A stretch of 64,000 nt of DNA from Roseovarius mucosus (GTDB lineage Bacteria > Pseudomonadota > Alphaproteobacteria > Rhodobacterales > Rhodobacteraceae). Below, piece after piece: positions 57,092-64,000 of this stretch. The DNA is taken from positions 1,873,501 to 1,937,500 of the forward strand of contig NZ_CP020474.1 in assembly GCF_002080415.1 (NCBI RefSeq). Direction: 5' to 3'. Position 1 is the first letter of the stretch, and each line of letters starts with the position of its first letter. The notes beneath the pieces were generated by a model. The model saw only the letters and a list, made by a program, of their open reading frames with translations. It ran no database searches and had not been told where the DNA came from. Position numbers and translations under genes: made by a program.

Positions 57092-58252
57092 ATGGCCAAA
57101 CGTGACTATTACGAAGTGCTCGGGCTGTCCAAGGGCGCCTCGGCCGATGATATAAAAAAGGCCTATCGCAAGAAGGCCAAGGAACTGCACCCCGACCGCA
57201 ACGCCGACAACCCCGACTCTGAACGCCAGTTCAAAGAGGCAGGAGAGGCGTATGACGTGCTCAAGGACCCGGAAAAGAAAGCGGCTTATGATCGCTTTGG
57301 TCATGCGGCCTTTGAAGGTGGCATGGGCGGTGGCGGCGCGCGTCCGGGTGGATTTGGCGGTGGTGCCGGCCAAGGCGACTTCGCTTCTGCCTTCTCTGAT
57401 GTGTTCGATGACCTTTTCGGCGATTTCATGGGCGGTGCGCGTGGCGGCACCGGGCGGCAGCGTGCCGCACGTGGCGCCGACCTGCGCTATAACCTGCGCA
57501 TAACGCTGGAAGAGGCCTATGCTGGCCTGCAAAAGACGATCAAAGTGCCCTCTGCCGTGCCCTGCGATGCCTGCGAGGGTTCTGGGGCCGAAGGCGGTGC
57601 GCAGCCCAGCACCTGCCCCACCTGTTCAGGCATGGGCAAGGTGCGCGCGCAGCAGGGTTTCTTTACCGTTGAGCGGACTTGTCCCACCTGCGGAGGCCTG
57701 GGGCAGATCATCAAGAACCCCTGCAAAAGCTGTCAGGGTCAAGGCCGCGTGCAGAAAGATCGCGCGCTCTCGGTCAACATCCCAACCGGGGTGGAAACCG
57801 GCACCCGCATTCGGCTTGCTGGTGAGGGCGAGGCTGGCATGCGTGGCGGTCCGGCAGGCGACCTTTACATCTTCATCGAGGTGGCCAAGCATGAGCTGTT
57901 TGAGCGCGAGGAAACCAACCTCTTTTGCCGCGTGCCAGTGTCGATGACCAAGGCCGCACTGGGTGGCGATATCGAGGTGCCCACCATCGACGGCGGGCGC
58001 AGCCGGGTCAAGATACCACCCGGTTCGCAATCAGGCCGCCAGATGCGCCTGCGTGGCAAGGGGATGCCCGCGCTGCGCGGTGGGGCGCATGGCGACATGT
58101 TCATCGAAATGGCGGTTGAAACTCCGGTGAACCTTACCTCGCGGCAAACCGAGTTGTTGCGTGAGTTCGAAGCGCTGAGCGAGGACAATAGCCCCGAGAG
58201 CAAGAGCTTTTTCTCATCGGTCCGAAGTTTCTGGGACTCGATGAAAAGCTAA
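57092..58252 (+). CDS. dnaJ: Molecular chaperone DnaJ
   Basis: A 386-residue class I Hsp40. J domain (1-70) with HPD in [10 protein letters not shown], a long glycine/phenylalanine-rich region (about 75-125), the zinc domain with four CxxCxGxG repeats ([32 protein letters not shown]), and the C-terminal substrate domain. It stimulates DnaK ATP hydrolysis and delivers clients. It follows dnaK after 78 bases with AAGGAG before its ATG, and an intrinsic terminator follows it. Confidence 0.98.
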   Translation: MAKRDYYEVLGLSKGASADDIKKAYRKKAKELHPDRNADNPDSERQFKEAGEAYDVLKDPEKKAAYDRFGHAAFEGGMGGGGARPGGFGGGAGQGDFASAFSDVFDDLFGDFMGGARGGTGRQRAARGADLRYNLRITLEEAYAGLQKTIKVPSAVPCDACEGSGAEGGAQPSTCPTCSGMGKVRAQQGFFTVERTCPTCGGLGQIIKNPCKSCQGQGRVQKDRALSVNIPTGVETGTRIRLAGEGEAGMRGGPAGDLYIFIEVAKHELFEREETNLFCRVPVSMTKAALGGDIEVPTIDGGRSRVKIPPGSQSGRQMRLRGKGMPALRGGAHGDMFIEMAVETPVNLTSRQTELLREFEALSEDNSPESKSFFSSVRSFWDSMKS

Positions 58253-58256
58253 ACCA

Positions 58257-58284
58257 AACCCGGCCAGACACGGCCGGGTTTTTT
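58257..58284 (+). terminator. Intrinsic terminator of dnaK-dnaJ
   Basis: AACCCGGCC pairs perfectly with GGCCGGGTT (58257-58265 and 58272-58280) around a 6-base loop, followed by TTTT. It starts 5 bases after the dnaJ stop. Confidence 0.9.
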
Positions 58285-58301
58285 CATGCGCCGCGCAGTC
58301 G

Positions 58302-58316
58302 TTAACCTCTTGCTAA
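58302..58316 (+). promoter_or_regulatory. Candidate CtrA box upstream of radC
   Basis: TTAA-CCTCTTG-CTAA matches the CtrA consensus TTAA-N7-TTAA with one mismatch, 24 bases before the radC ATG at 58340. CtrA sites before DNA-uptake and repair genes have been described in Rhodobacterales. Confidence 0.35.
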
Positions 58317-58339
58317 GGCTCTTGCGGCAATGTGGGCGC

Positions 58340-59095
58340 ATGAGCAAACCCCGCGCCTTTTCCGATATGCCCCTTCCCCTCTTTGCCAATGACGTAGCAG
58401 AGGGACAACGAAGTGCGTCACAGCCTTCCTATATTCGCGATCACCGCACCCGGCTGCGCAGTCGCTTTCTTGAAGGAGGGGCCGCAGCGATACCAGATTA
58501 CGAGCTTTTGGAACTCGTGCTTTTTCGCGCCATTCCCCGGCGCGATGTGAAACCGTTGGCGCATGCGCTTTTGGCACAATTCGGGGATTTCAACGGGGTC
58601 ATCTCTGCCCCGCTGGACCGGCTTATCGCGCTGCCCGGCGTGGGTGAAGCGGTGGCAACAGAGCTTAAGATCGTGGAAGCCGCAGCGCATCGTCTGGCCC
58701 GCGCCCGTGTGCTCCGGCGTCAGGTCATTTCCTCTTGGGATGCCCTGCTCGATTATTGCCACACCACAATGGCCCATGCCGAGATCGAACAGTTCCGCGT
58801 GTTTTATCTGGACCGCAAGAATATCCTCATCGCCGATGAGGAACAGGCGCGTGGCACCATTGATCATGTCCCTGTCTATCCGCGCGAGGTGGTCAAGCGT
58901 GCGCTACATCTCAATGCAAGCGCGCTTATCCTGGTGCATAACCACCCCTCGGGTGATCCTACGCCCTCCGCCGCTGATATCAGCATGACGCGACAGGTTC
59001 AGACCGCCGCAGAGGCGCTCGGCCTGACGCTGCACGACCATATCGTGATCGGTAAATCCTCTGAGGTCAGCTTTCGGTCGTCAGGCTTTCTCTGA
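58340..59095 (+). CDS. radC: RadC (JAB/JAMM domain) DNA repair-associated protein
   Basis: A 251-residue RadC. An N-terminal UPF0758 region with a helix-hairpin-helix-like segment (LDRLIALPGVGEAVATELKI) precedes the JAMM metalloprotease-like domain with VHNHPSGDPTPSAAD (H-x-H-x10-D) and the Glu upstream. Its biochemical function is unproven; it is linked to DNA repair, competence and mobile elements. The ATG at 58340 is used; longer in-frame starts overlap the terminator. It is convergent with the OmpA-fusion gene. Confidence 0.9.
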   Translation: MSKPRAFSDMPLPLFANDVAEGQRSASQPSYIRDHRTRLRSRFLEGGAAAIPDYELLELVLFRAIPRRDVKPLAHALLAQFGDFNGVISAPLDRLIALPGVGEAVATELKIVEAAAHRLARARVLRRQVISSWDALLDYCHTTMAHAEIEQFRVFYLDRKNILIADEEQARGTIDHVPVYPREVVKRALHLNASALILVHNHPSGDPTPSAADISMTRQVQTAAEALGLTLHDHIVIGKSSEVSFRSSGFL

Positions 59096-59101
59096 CGGCT
59101 G

Positions 59102-60658
59102 TCAGCGCACCCAGACTTCGACGCGACGGTTCACTTGCCGCCCCCAGGCTGTGTCATCGCAGGCCATCGGCATCGCCTCGCCAAAGGCATCCAACTCTAG
59201 GCCGATTCGCTCTAGATTTGCAGTCTCGGCGGCACGCATCACGGCACGCTGTACCGTCTCGGCCCGGCGCAGGGCAATGTCGCGATTGGTGCCCGCCGGA
59301 CCATCGCCATCGGAAAAGCCGACAAAGACCAATCGCCGTGCATCGTAATGGCCCAGTTCCATCGCTCGCGCCAACTGCTCGGCGTTAGAGCGGGATTGCG
59401 CATCAAGCCGCACCGATCCAGCCTCGAACCGAAAGGTTGTGGTCAGACGTTTGAGCGGCCCCAGAACCTTCACCATCCGTTGCAGTTCTTCCAATCCTAC
59501 CTCTGTGCCTGCCTGCGCGATGGCATTGGCAAATCGGTCGCCTTGGGCGTTAATCTCGATTTCCTCTGGGGTTTGATCCACAAACCCGGCGCGTCGAATG
59601 ACCAACTGCGCCGACGGATCCCTCAGATAGGTCATGAACTCGCGCCCCAGTTTCGGAAGCCGCCGTGCGGGCAAATAGATAAAGAGGGGGGCGGTCAGCG
59701 GATAATCCTCGGTCTTGACGGCGCGACGGGTGGCGCTGAGGGCAAAACCACAGTCCCCGCTCAGCGCCAGTTCCCAAGTGTTACCCTGTTCAGAACGTGT
59801 CGTGAGACCAATGGCAAATGGATCGCTGGCTACCGTCTCGGCAAATGTCGCACCGTCGGGGTGACGTTGCACGCGTTCCAGCACGTCCCGCCCCTCTGGT
59901 CGCAGCACCTGATCGACGCTGGCCTGACCAATGCCGGTCGCCGCATCCCAGAGGTGCACATCAATCGGCGCATCTGGCCCCCCCAAAGCGGCCCAATTGG
60001 TAACGTCACCCGACAGCACCTGCGCCAATTCGCGCAGGCTGATATCCTGAACCGGATTGCTTGGTGCGACCACGGGAATGAGTGCATCAAGTGCCAGCAC
60101 GCGCACCTGTCCCGGGGCCATCAGATTGCCCAATCCCGCCTCGCGCGCGCGCGTGATCTCGTCCTGCCGCGCCTCGCGCAGGGTCATGGCAATATCGGCC
60201 TCATTAGCCAAAAGATCGGCAAAACCTTCGTCGGTATTGGTCAGGCGAAACACAAATTCGCCAACTAAAGTGCCGTCGCCCTGATTCAGCGCAAACCGCA
60301 GCTCTTGCGGGCTCAGATCTTCGCGGGTCACGTCGTAATTACCGCGAATGGCGAATGCCTCGATCAGAGCGGGCATCAACACCCGGCCAATCGTGGGCGC
60401 CCCGGAAAACACCAGACGTGCCACGTAATGTTCCAGGTCAGGACAACCCGGCCCCTCACAGGCCACGCCAGAGCCATCTACCGTCAGCTCGCCATAAATC
60501 GTGTCGACGCGATAAAACTCGCCATCAAAGCCCAAAAGATTGCCAGAAATCTCCACAGCGCCGTCGTGCGAGCGTAGCGTGACATCCTGCGCTCGGGCAA
60601 AGCCAGGTAATATCAGAAACGAAAGTGCGGCGAAGAACGCCGCACGCACAATTGTCAT
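59102..60658 (-). CDS. Periplasmic binding-protein/OmpA domain fusion
   Basis: A 518-residue exported protein with a signal peptide (to about residue 23, ending ARAQ). Residues about 75-365 resemble a phosphate-type periplasmic binding protein (PstS-like; RVLALDALIPVVAPSNPVQD and SGDVTNWAALGG). The C-terminal 120 residues are an OmpA peptidoglycan-binding domain (TTTFRFEAGSVRLDAQSRSN, LVFVGFSDGDGPAGTNRDIA, RRAETV, NRRVEVWVR). It probably binds a ligand while tethered to the cell wall. The ligand is unknown, and no ABC transporter lies beside it. It follows the exported protein 60684-61658 on the same strand. Confidence 0.85.
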   Translation of the reverse strand: MTIVRAAFFAALSFLILPGFARAQDVTLRSHDGAVEISGNLLGFDGEFYRVDTIYGELTVDGSGVACEGPGCPDLEHYVARLVFSGAPTIGRVLMPALIEAFAIRGNYDVTREDLSPQELRFALNQGDGTLVGEFVFRLTNTDEGFADLLANEADIAMTLREARQDEITRAREAGLGNLMAPGQVRVLALDALIPVVAPSNPVQDISLRELAQVLSGDVTNWAALGGPDAPIDVHLWDAATGIGQASVDQVLRPEGRDVLERVQRHPDGATFAETVASDPFAIGLTTRSEQGNTWELALSGDCGFALSATRRAVKTEDYPLTAPLFIYLPARRLPKLGREFMTYLRDPSAQLVIRRAGFVDQTPEEIEINAQGDRFANAIAQAGTEVGLEELQRMVKVLGPLKRLTTTFRFEAGSVRLDAQSRSNAEQLARAMELGHYDARRLVFVGFSDGDGPAGTNRDIALRRAETVQRAVMRAAETANLERIGLELDAFGEAMPMACDDTAWGRQVNRRVEVWVR

Positions 60659-60683
60659 AGCTTGCCCCCTGCAACACCGCGCT

Positions 60684-61658
60684 TTAGTTCGACGCGATCT
60701 TCAGGTCATTGAACAGGTTTTTCAACACAAGAAAGTCACCAATCCCCTCGCAGTCGGGCATTGCCAGCACAATATCTTGCACCACGAGTCCCTCTGCGCC
60801 CGTCGCGATAGACTGCGCTTCGAAATCCCGGCTGCAATTGGCGTCTGTTACCTCAGCCTCGACCTGAAAATGCACAACGCCATCTTGCAGCATGGCACCA
60901 GTGGGAAAGGTATAGACCTCGGCCCTCAGCCCCTGATCGAGATTCGGCTCACCAAGAGATGTCAGGAACCCACCCTCGCCCTTGAGCGCGCGTGTCATAT
61001 CTTCACTGGCATTGGCCCAGACATGACCAGAGCCACCGAATTCAGCACCATATTCGAACGCATGCAGATGCAGCACCTCGCCTCCGCGCCATTGCACGAC
61101 AAAGCGGTCATAAAGCGCCAGCGTGTCCATTGTTGCAGTAGAAATGGCACCTTCGCCATCTTCGAACGCAGCAATGAACACCGCCGCTTCGGCCAATGCG
61201 GGGATGGTCAACGTGCTCTCACCCTGATCATCGGTGACGGCTGTGAACATCATGCCGTTGTGGTGCAACGTGAAATTTGTGTTGGGCTGACAGGGCGCAC
61301 TGAGTGTCACCTCGACCATCGCGGCGGCCTGCGCGCGGGCCTCCATTATGTAATCACAGGCAAAACTGGGCGCGATCTCTTCTTCGGGCAGGGTGTCAGT
61401 CAAAGGCACATCCTGAGCCACGGCCAGCGTCACGGGTGTTGCAGGCAAGGCAACAGGCTCTGGCGCTGTCATCGGCGGCACCGCCCCTGCAGAGGTCAGC
61501 TCGATCTGGGTAATCTCAACCGGCGCTTCTAGGGCCGGGCCGGGGATTGCAGTGGCATTCTGCGCCGGGCTCTGAGCCCCGGCCTGCATGAAATACCCGA
61601 TCCCCAAAGCACAGGCGAGCGTGCCGCCTGCAGTGATGTAACGTCTGGCCTTGGACAT
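60684..61658 (-). CDS. Exported protein of unknown function
   Basis: A 324-residue protein with an N-terminal uncleaved-anchor or signal segment (YITAGGTLACALGIGYFMQA), a proline/alanine-rich linker (about 35-90) and a beta-rich C-terminal domain of about 220 residues that includes three cysteine-containing stretches (FACDYIMEA, LSAPCQPN, DANCSRDF, AMPDCEG). Similar proteins near secA in Rhodobacteraceae are often labelled 'translocase' without evidence. It is 25 bases upstream of the binding-protein/OmpA gene; both may form an envelope operon. Function unknown. Confidence 0.75.
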   Translation of the reverse strand: MSKARRYITAGGTLACALGIGYFMQAGAQSPAQNATAIPGPALEAPVEITQIELTSAGAVPPMTAPEPVALPATPVTLAVAQDVPLTDTLPEEEIAPSFACDYIMEARAQAAAMVEVTLSAPCQPNTNFTLHHNGMMFTAVTDDQGESTLTIPALAEAAVFIAAFEDGEGAISTATMDTLALYDRFVVQWRGGEVLHLHAFEYGAEFGGSGHVWANASEDMTRALKGEGGFLTSLGEPNLDQGLRAEVYTFPTGAMLQDGVVHFQVEAEVTDANCSRDFEAQSIATGAEGLVVQDIVLAMPDCEGIGDFLVLKNLFNDLKIASN

Positions 61659-61753
61659 AAGACTCTCCCTGACACATCAATTGTCAGGGAAAGGCCTAAT
61701 GCACAAAAATGGCCCCGGTATGGCGCGGAATGGGTGTCAATCGGGCGCTGGTG
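61659..61753. other. Short spacer after secA
   Basis: A 95-base spacer between the secA stop and the exported-protein start. It contains no clear terminator or promoter that I can support. Confidence 0.3.
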
Positions 61754-64000
61754 TCAGGCCAGACGCCCGTGGCAATGCTTGAATTTCTTGCCGGATCCAC
61801 AAGGGCATGGATCGTTGCGCCCCGGATTGCCCCAAGTTGCAGGATCGTTTTCATCAAAACCGGGGGCTGCATTCTCATTCACTTCAGCTGGTTCGCTGGT
61901 GTCAGCAGCCGCCATCATCGCTGCGCGCTGCGCTGCCATTTCCTGCATCAGCTGCTGCTGCTCGGCCTCATTCATGGGGCGAATCTGAGCCAGTTTCTGG
62001 GTTACATCCATGCGCAGGCTATCGAGCATGTTTTCGAACAATTGGAACGCTTCATTTTTATATTCGTTGAGCGGGTCGCGCTGTGCATAGCCACGGAACC
62101 CAACGACGCTGCGCAGATGCTCGAGCGTCAGCAAATGTTCGCGCCATTTTCCGTCGATGGTCTGCAACAGAATCTGCTTTTCAATCATCCGCATGGTATC
62201 GGGGCCGAATTGTGCTGCCTTGGCCGCCATCATCTCATCGGCGGCCTTGTCCAGCCGGGCGACGATATCCTCGTCGTCCACGCCGTCTTCTGCGGCCCAG
62301 TCGATCACCGGAAGGTCCATGTTGAGCTTTTCGATCACCGCCGCATAGAGACCTTGGGTGTCCCACTGATCGGCATAGGTCTTGGGTGGCATGTATTGAT
62401 CGACCAGATCGTCGATCACCTCGCCGCGCATGTCCTTGATGATCTCACTCAGATCTTCGGCGCGCATGATGTCGAGACGCTGCTTGAAGATCACCTTGCG
62501 CTGCTCGTTCATCACATCGTCGAATTTCAGCAATTGCTTGCGGATGTCAAAGTTGCGCCCTTCGACCTTGGCTTGCGCGCGCTCCAGCGATTTGTTGACC
62601 CAAGGGTGAATGATCGCCTCGCCCTCTTTCATGCCAAGCGTTGCCAGCACCTTTTCCAGCCGTTCAGAACCGAAGATGCGCATAAGATCGTCTTCGAGAC
62701 TGAGGAAGAAGGCGGATTTACCCGGATCGCCTTGACGGCCCGAGCGACCACGCAGCTGATTGTCGATCCGACGACTCTCGTGTCGTTCGGTCGCCAGCAC
62801 AAAGAGGCCACCAGCGGCCTTCACCGCCTCTTCATCGGCGGCATGTTCGGCCTCGATCCGTTTGCGAATTTCTTCGGGATCTGCTTCTGGGTCGGCGGCG
62901 ATAGCCTCCATAACTTTGAAGTCGACGTTGCCGCCCAATTTGATGTCGGTGCCGCGTCCGGCCATGTTGGTGGCGATGGTCACCGCGCCCAACCTGCCCG
63001 CATCGGCAACGATCTGCGCCTCTTTTTCATGCTGGCGCGCGTTGAGCACGTTATGAGCAATGCCCGCTTCGGTCAGCAGCTTGCTCAGCATTTCGGATTT
63101 TTCGATAGAGGTGGTGCCCACCAGCGTCGGCTGACCCTTTTCGCTCGCGGTGCGAATGGCCGAGGCAATCGCCTCGTATTTCTCGCGGGCGGTGCGATAG
63201 ACGGCATCATCCTTGTCGATGCGCGCGATGGGCCTGTTGGTTGGCACCTCGACCACGCCAAGACCGTAGATTTCGCCAAATTCCTCGGCTTCTGTCAGGG
63301 CGGTGCCGGTCATACCCGACAGCCGGTCATAGAGGCGAAAGTAGTTCTGAAACGTCACAGAGGCCAGCGTCACATTCTCTGGCTGGATCGTGCAGCCCTC
63401 TTTGGCCTCAATCGCCTGATGCAAACCGTCCGACAGGCGCCGGCCCGCCATCATCCGGCCGGTAAATTCGTCGATCAACACCACATCGCCACCGCGCACG
63501 ATATAGTCCTTGTCCTTGGTAAAGAGTTTGTGCGCGCGCAGACCCTGATTGACGTGATGCACGATGGTCGTGCTCTCGGGATCATAGAGAGATTGCCCCT
63601 CGGGCAGCACACCACGTGTCACAAGCAGGTTTTCGAGAAACTCGTTACCCTCTTCCGTGAATGTGACATTTCGGGTCTTTTCGTCCAGCTTATAGTGTTC
63701 GTCTTGCAATTCAGGGATCAGCGTATCGATCGACTGATAAAGACTGCTGCGGTCCTGACTTGGCCCAGAGATAATCAGGGGCGTGCGCGCCTCGTCGATC
63801 AGGATGCTGTCCACCTCGTCGACCACCGCGAAGTTATGGCCGCGCTGGTTCATATCCTCGAGCGACGATTTCATGTTGTCGCGCAGGTAATCGAACCCAA
63901 GTTCGTTATTCGTGGCGTAGGTCACATCAGCGGCATAGGCCGTCTTTTTCTCGGACTCGGGCTGTTGGGGATAGACTACACCCGTCGTCATTCCGAGCGC
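61754..64000 (-). CDS. secA: Preprotein translocase ATPase SecA (N-terminus outside window)
   Basis: The last 748 codons of SecA are visible; the frame continues without a break to the right edge, so the apparent ATG at 63991 is internal ([11 protein letters not shown]). SecA drives Sec-dependent export with SecYEG. Seen are [20 protein letters not shown] (DEAD-type motif II), the PPXD region, [14 protein letters not shown] and [13 protein letters not shown] (motifs V/VI), the helical scaffold domain, and the C-terminal zinc motif [20 protein letters not shown]. About 150 N-terminal residues, including Walker A, lie outside. Confidence 0.97.
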   Translation of the reverse strand, partial: ALGMTTGVVYPQQPESEKKTAYAADVTYATNNELGFDYLRDNMKSSLEDMNQRGHNFAVVDEVDSILIDEARTPLIISGPSQDRSSLYQSIDTLIPELQDEHYKLDEKTRNVTFTEEGNEFLENLLVTRGVLPEGQSLYDPESTTIVHHVNQGLRAHKLFTKDKDYIVRGGDVVLIDEFTGRMMAGRRLSDGLHQAIEAKEGCTIQPENVTLASVTFQNYFRLYDRLSGMTGTALTEAEEFGEIYGLGVVEVPTNRPIARIDKDDAVYRTAREKYEAIASAIRTASEKGQPTLVGTTSIEKSEMLSKLLTEAGIAHNVLNARQHEKEAQIVADAGRLGAVTIATNMAGRGTDIKLGGNVDFKVMEAIAADPEADPEEIRKRIEAEHAADEEAVKAAGGLFVLATERHESRRIDNQLRGRSGRQGDPGKSAFFLSLEDDLMRIFGSERLEKVLATLGMKEGEAIIHPWVNKSLERAQAKVEGRNFDIRKQLLKFDDVMNEQRKVIFKQRLDIMRAEDLSEIIKDMRGEVIDDLVDQYMPPKTYADQWDTQGLYAAVIEKLNMDLPVIDWAAEDGVDDEDIVARLDKAADEMMAAKAAQFGPDTMRMIEKQILLQTIDGKWREHLLTLEHLRSVVGFRGYAQRDPLNEYKNEAFQLFENMLDSLRMDVTQKLAQIRPMNEAEQQQLMQEMAAQRAAMMAAADTSEPAEVNENAAPGFDENDPATWGNPGRNDPCPCGSGKKFKHCHGRLA

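Noticed and set aside
55439..57532. A 697-codon open frame on the minus strand opposite dnaK and the start of dnaJ.
   Set aside because: It is a shadow of dnaK codon bias; the sense frame is an unmistakable Hsp70.
63991..64000. The ATG at 63991-63989 as the start of secA.
   Set aside because: The frame is open to the right edge and the sequence is internal to SecA; it lacks the N-terminal ATP-binding region.

Overview
The window is about 64 kb of GC-rich, gene-dense chromosome from an alphaproteobacterium, most likely a member of the Rhodobacterales (Roseobacter group). The reasons are the ethylmalonyl-CoA pathway pair ccr/ecm, a MipZ-type division ATPase, a UMF1-family transporter, a serC leader RNA candidate upstream of serC-serA, a 333-residue decaprenyl-diphosphate-synthase-like protein, and a yidC-MOSC-engB string. 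Nothing seen fixes the genus. I see no rRNA, tRNA, CRISPR array, prophage or insertion sequence.

Layout. 1-1972: a minus-strand glycosyltransferase cluster whose proteins share a YLxxNPDV repeat. 2105-7068: DabA/DabB inorganic-carbon uptake genes with a divergent LysR regulator. 7069-8145: a lower-GC islet with a DUF3800 gene and a compact set of hairpins. 8146-13916: ttcA, an EAL phosphodiesterase, and yidC-MOSC-engB. 14040-19445: ccr, an acyltransferase, ecm and a GNAT gene. 19560-24599: an orphan histidine kinase, a non-coding stretch with a small minus-strand RNA/leader-peptide unit, mepA, a transporter, a thioesterase and yggT. 24679-32752: recQ, a methyltransferase, yaaA, a hybrid kinase, a thiolase and a phosphatase. 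32804-37762: a LysR regulator, then the whole phosphorylated serine pathway (serA, serC, divergent serB). 37778-43510: mipZ, an SF1 helicase, an SDR, a transglutaminase, and a TIGR02186/TauE pair. 43618-49249: rimI-tsaB-nfu, a Usp protein, a membrane protein, greA and ETF-QO. 49360-54895: a TPR protein, ispE, a polyprenyl synthase, DUF2007, a TrmN6-like methylase, DUF465 and AlkB. 55106-64000: dnaK-dnaJ, radC, a binding-protein/OmpA fusion, an exported protein and the C-terminal part of secA.

How the genes fit together. Ccr and Ecm belong to acetyl-CoA assimilation by the ethylmalonyl-CoA route. The thiolase (30766-31941) could feed it and ETF-QO serves acyl-CoA oxidation. Ccr fixes CO2, and a DabAB system lies about 8 kb away; a physiological link is only an inference. 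Envelope and division functions are YidC, SecA, MepA, MipZ and the acyltransferase. DNA and protein maintenance functions are RecQ, RadC, AlkB, the SF1 helicase and DnaK/DnaJ.

The best candidate for something undescribed is the minus-strand unit at about 21031-21215. It has a 16-nt Shine-Dalgarno match to the 16S rRNA tail, an 18-codon ORF, four GAGGTG motifs, an internal complement of the Shine-Dalgarno, and a strong intrinsic terminator. Secondary candidates are the DUF3800 islet with its structured tail and an Irr-type iron box in front of nfu.
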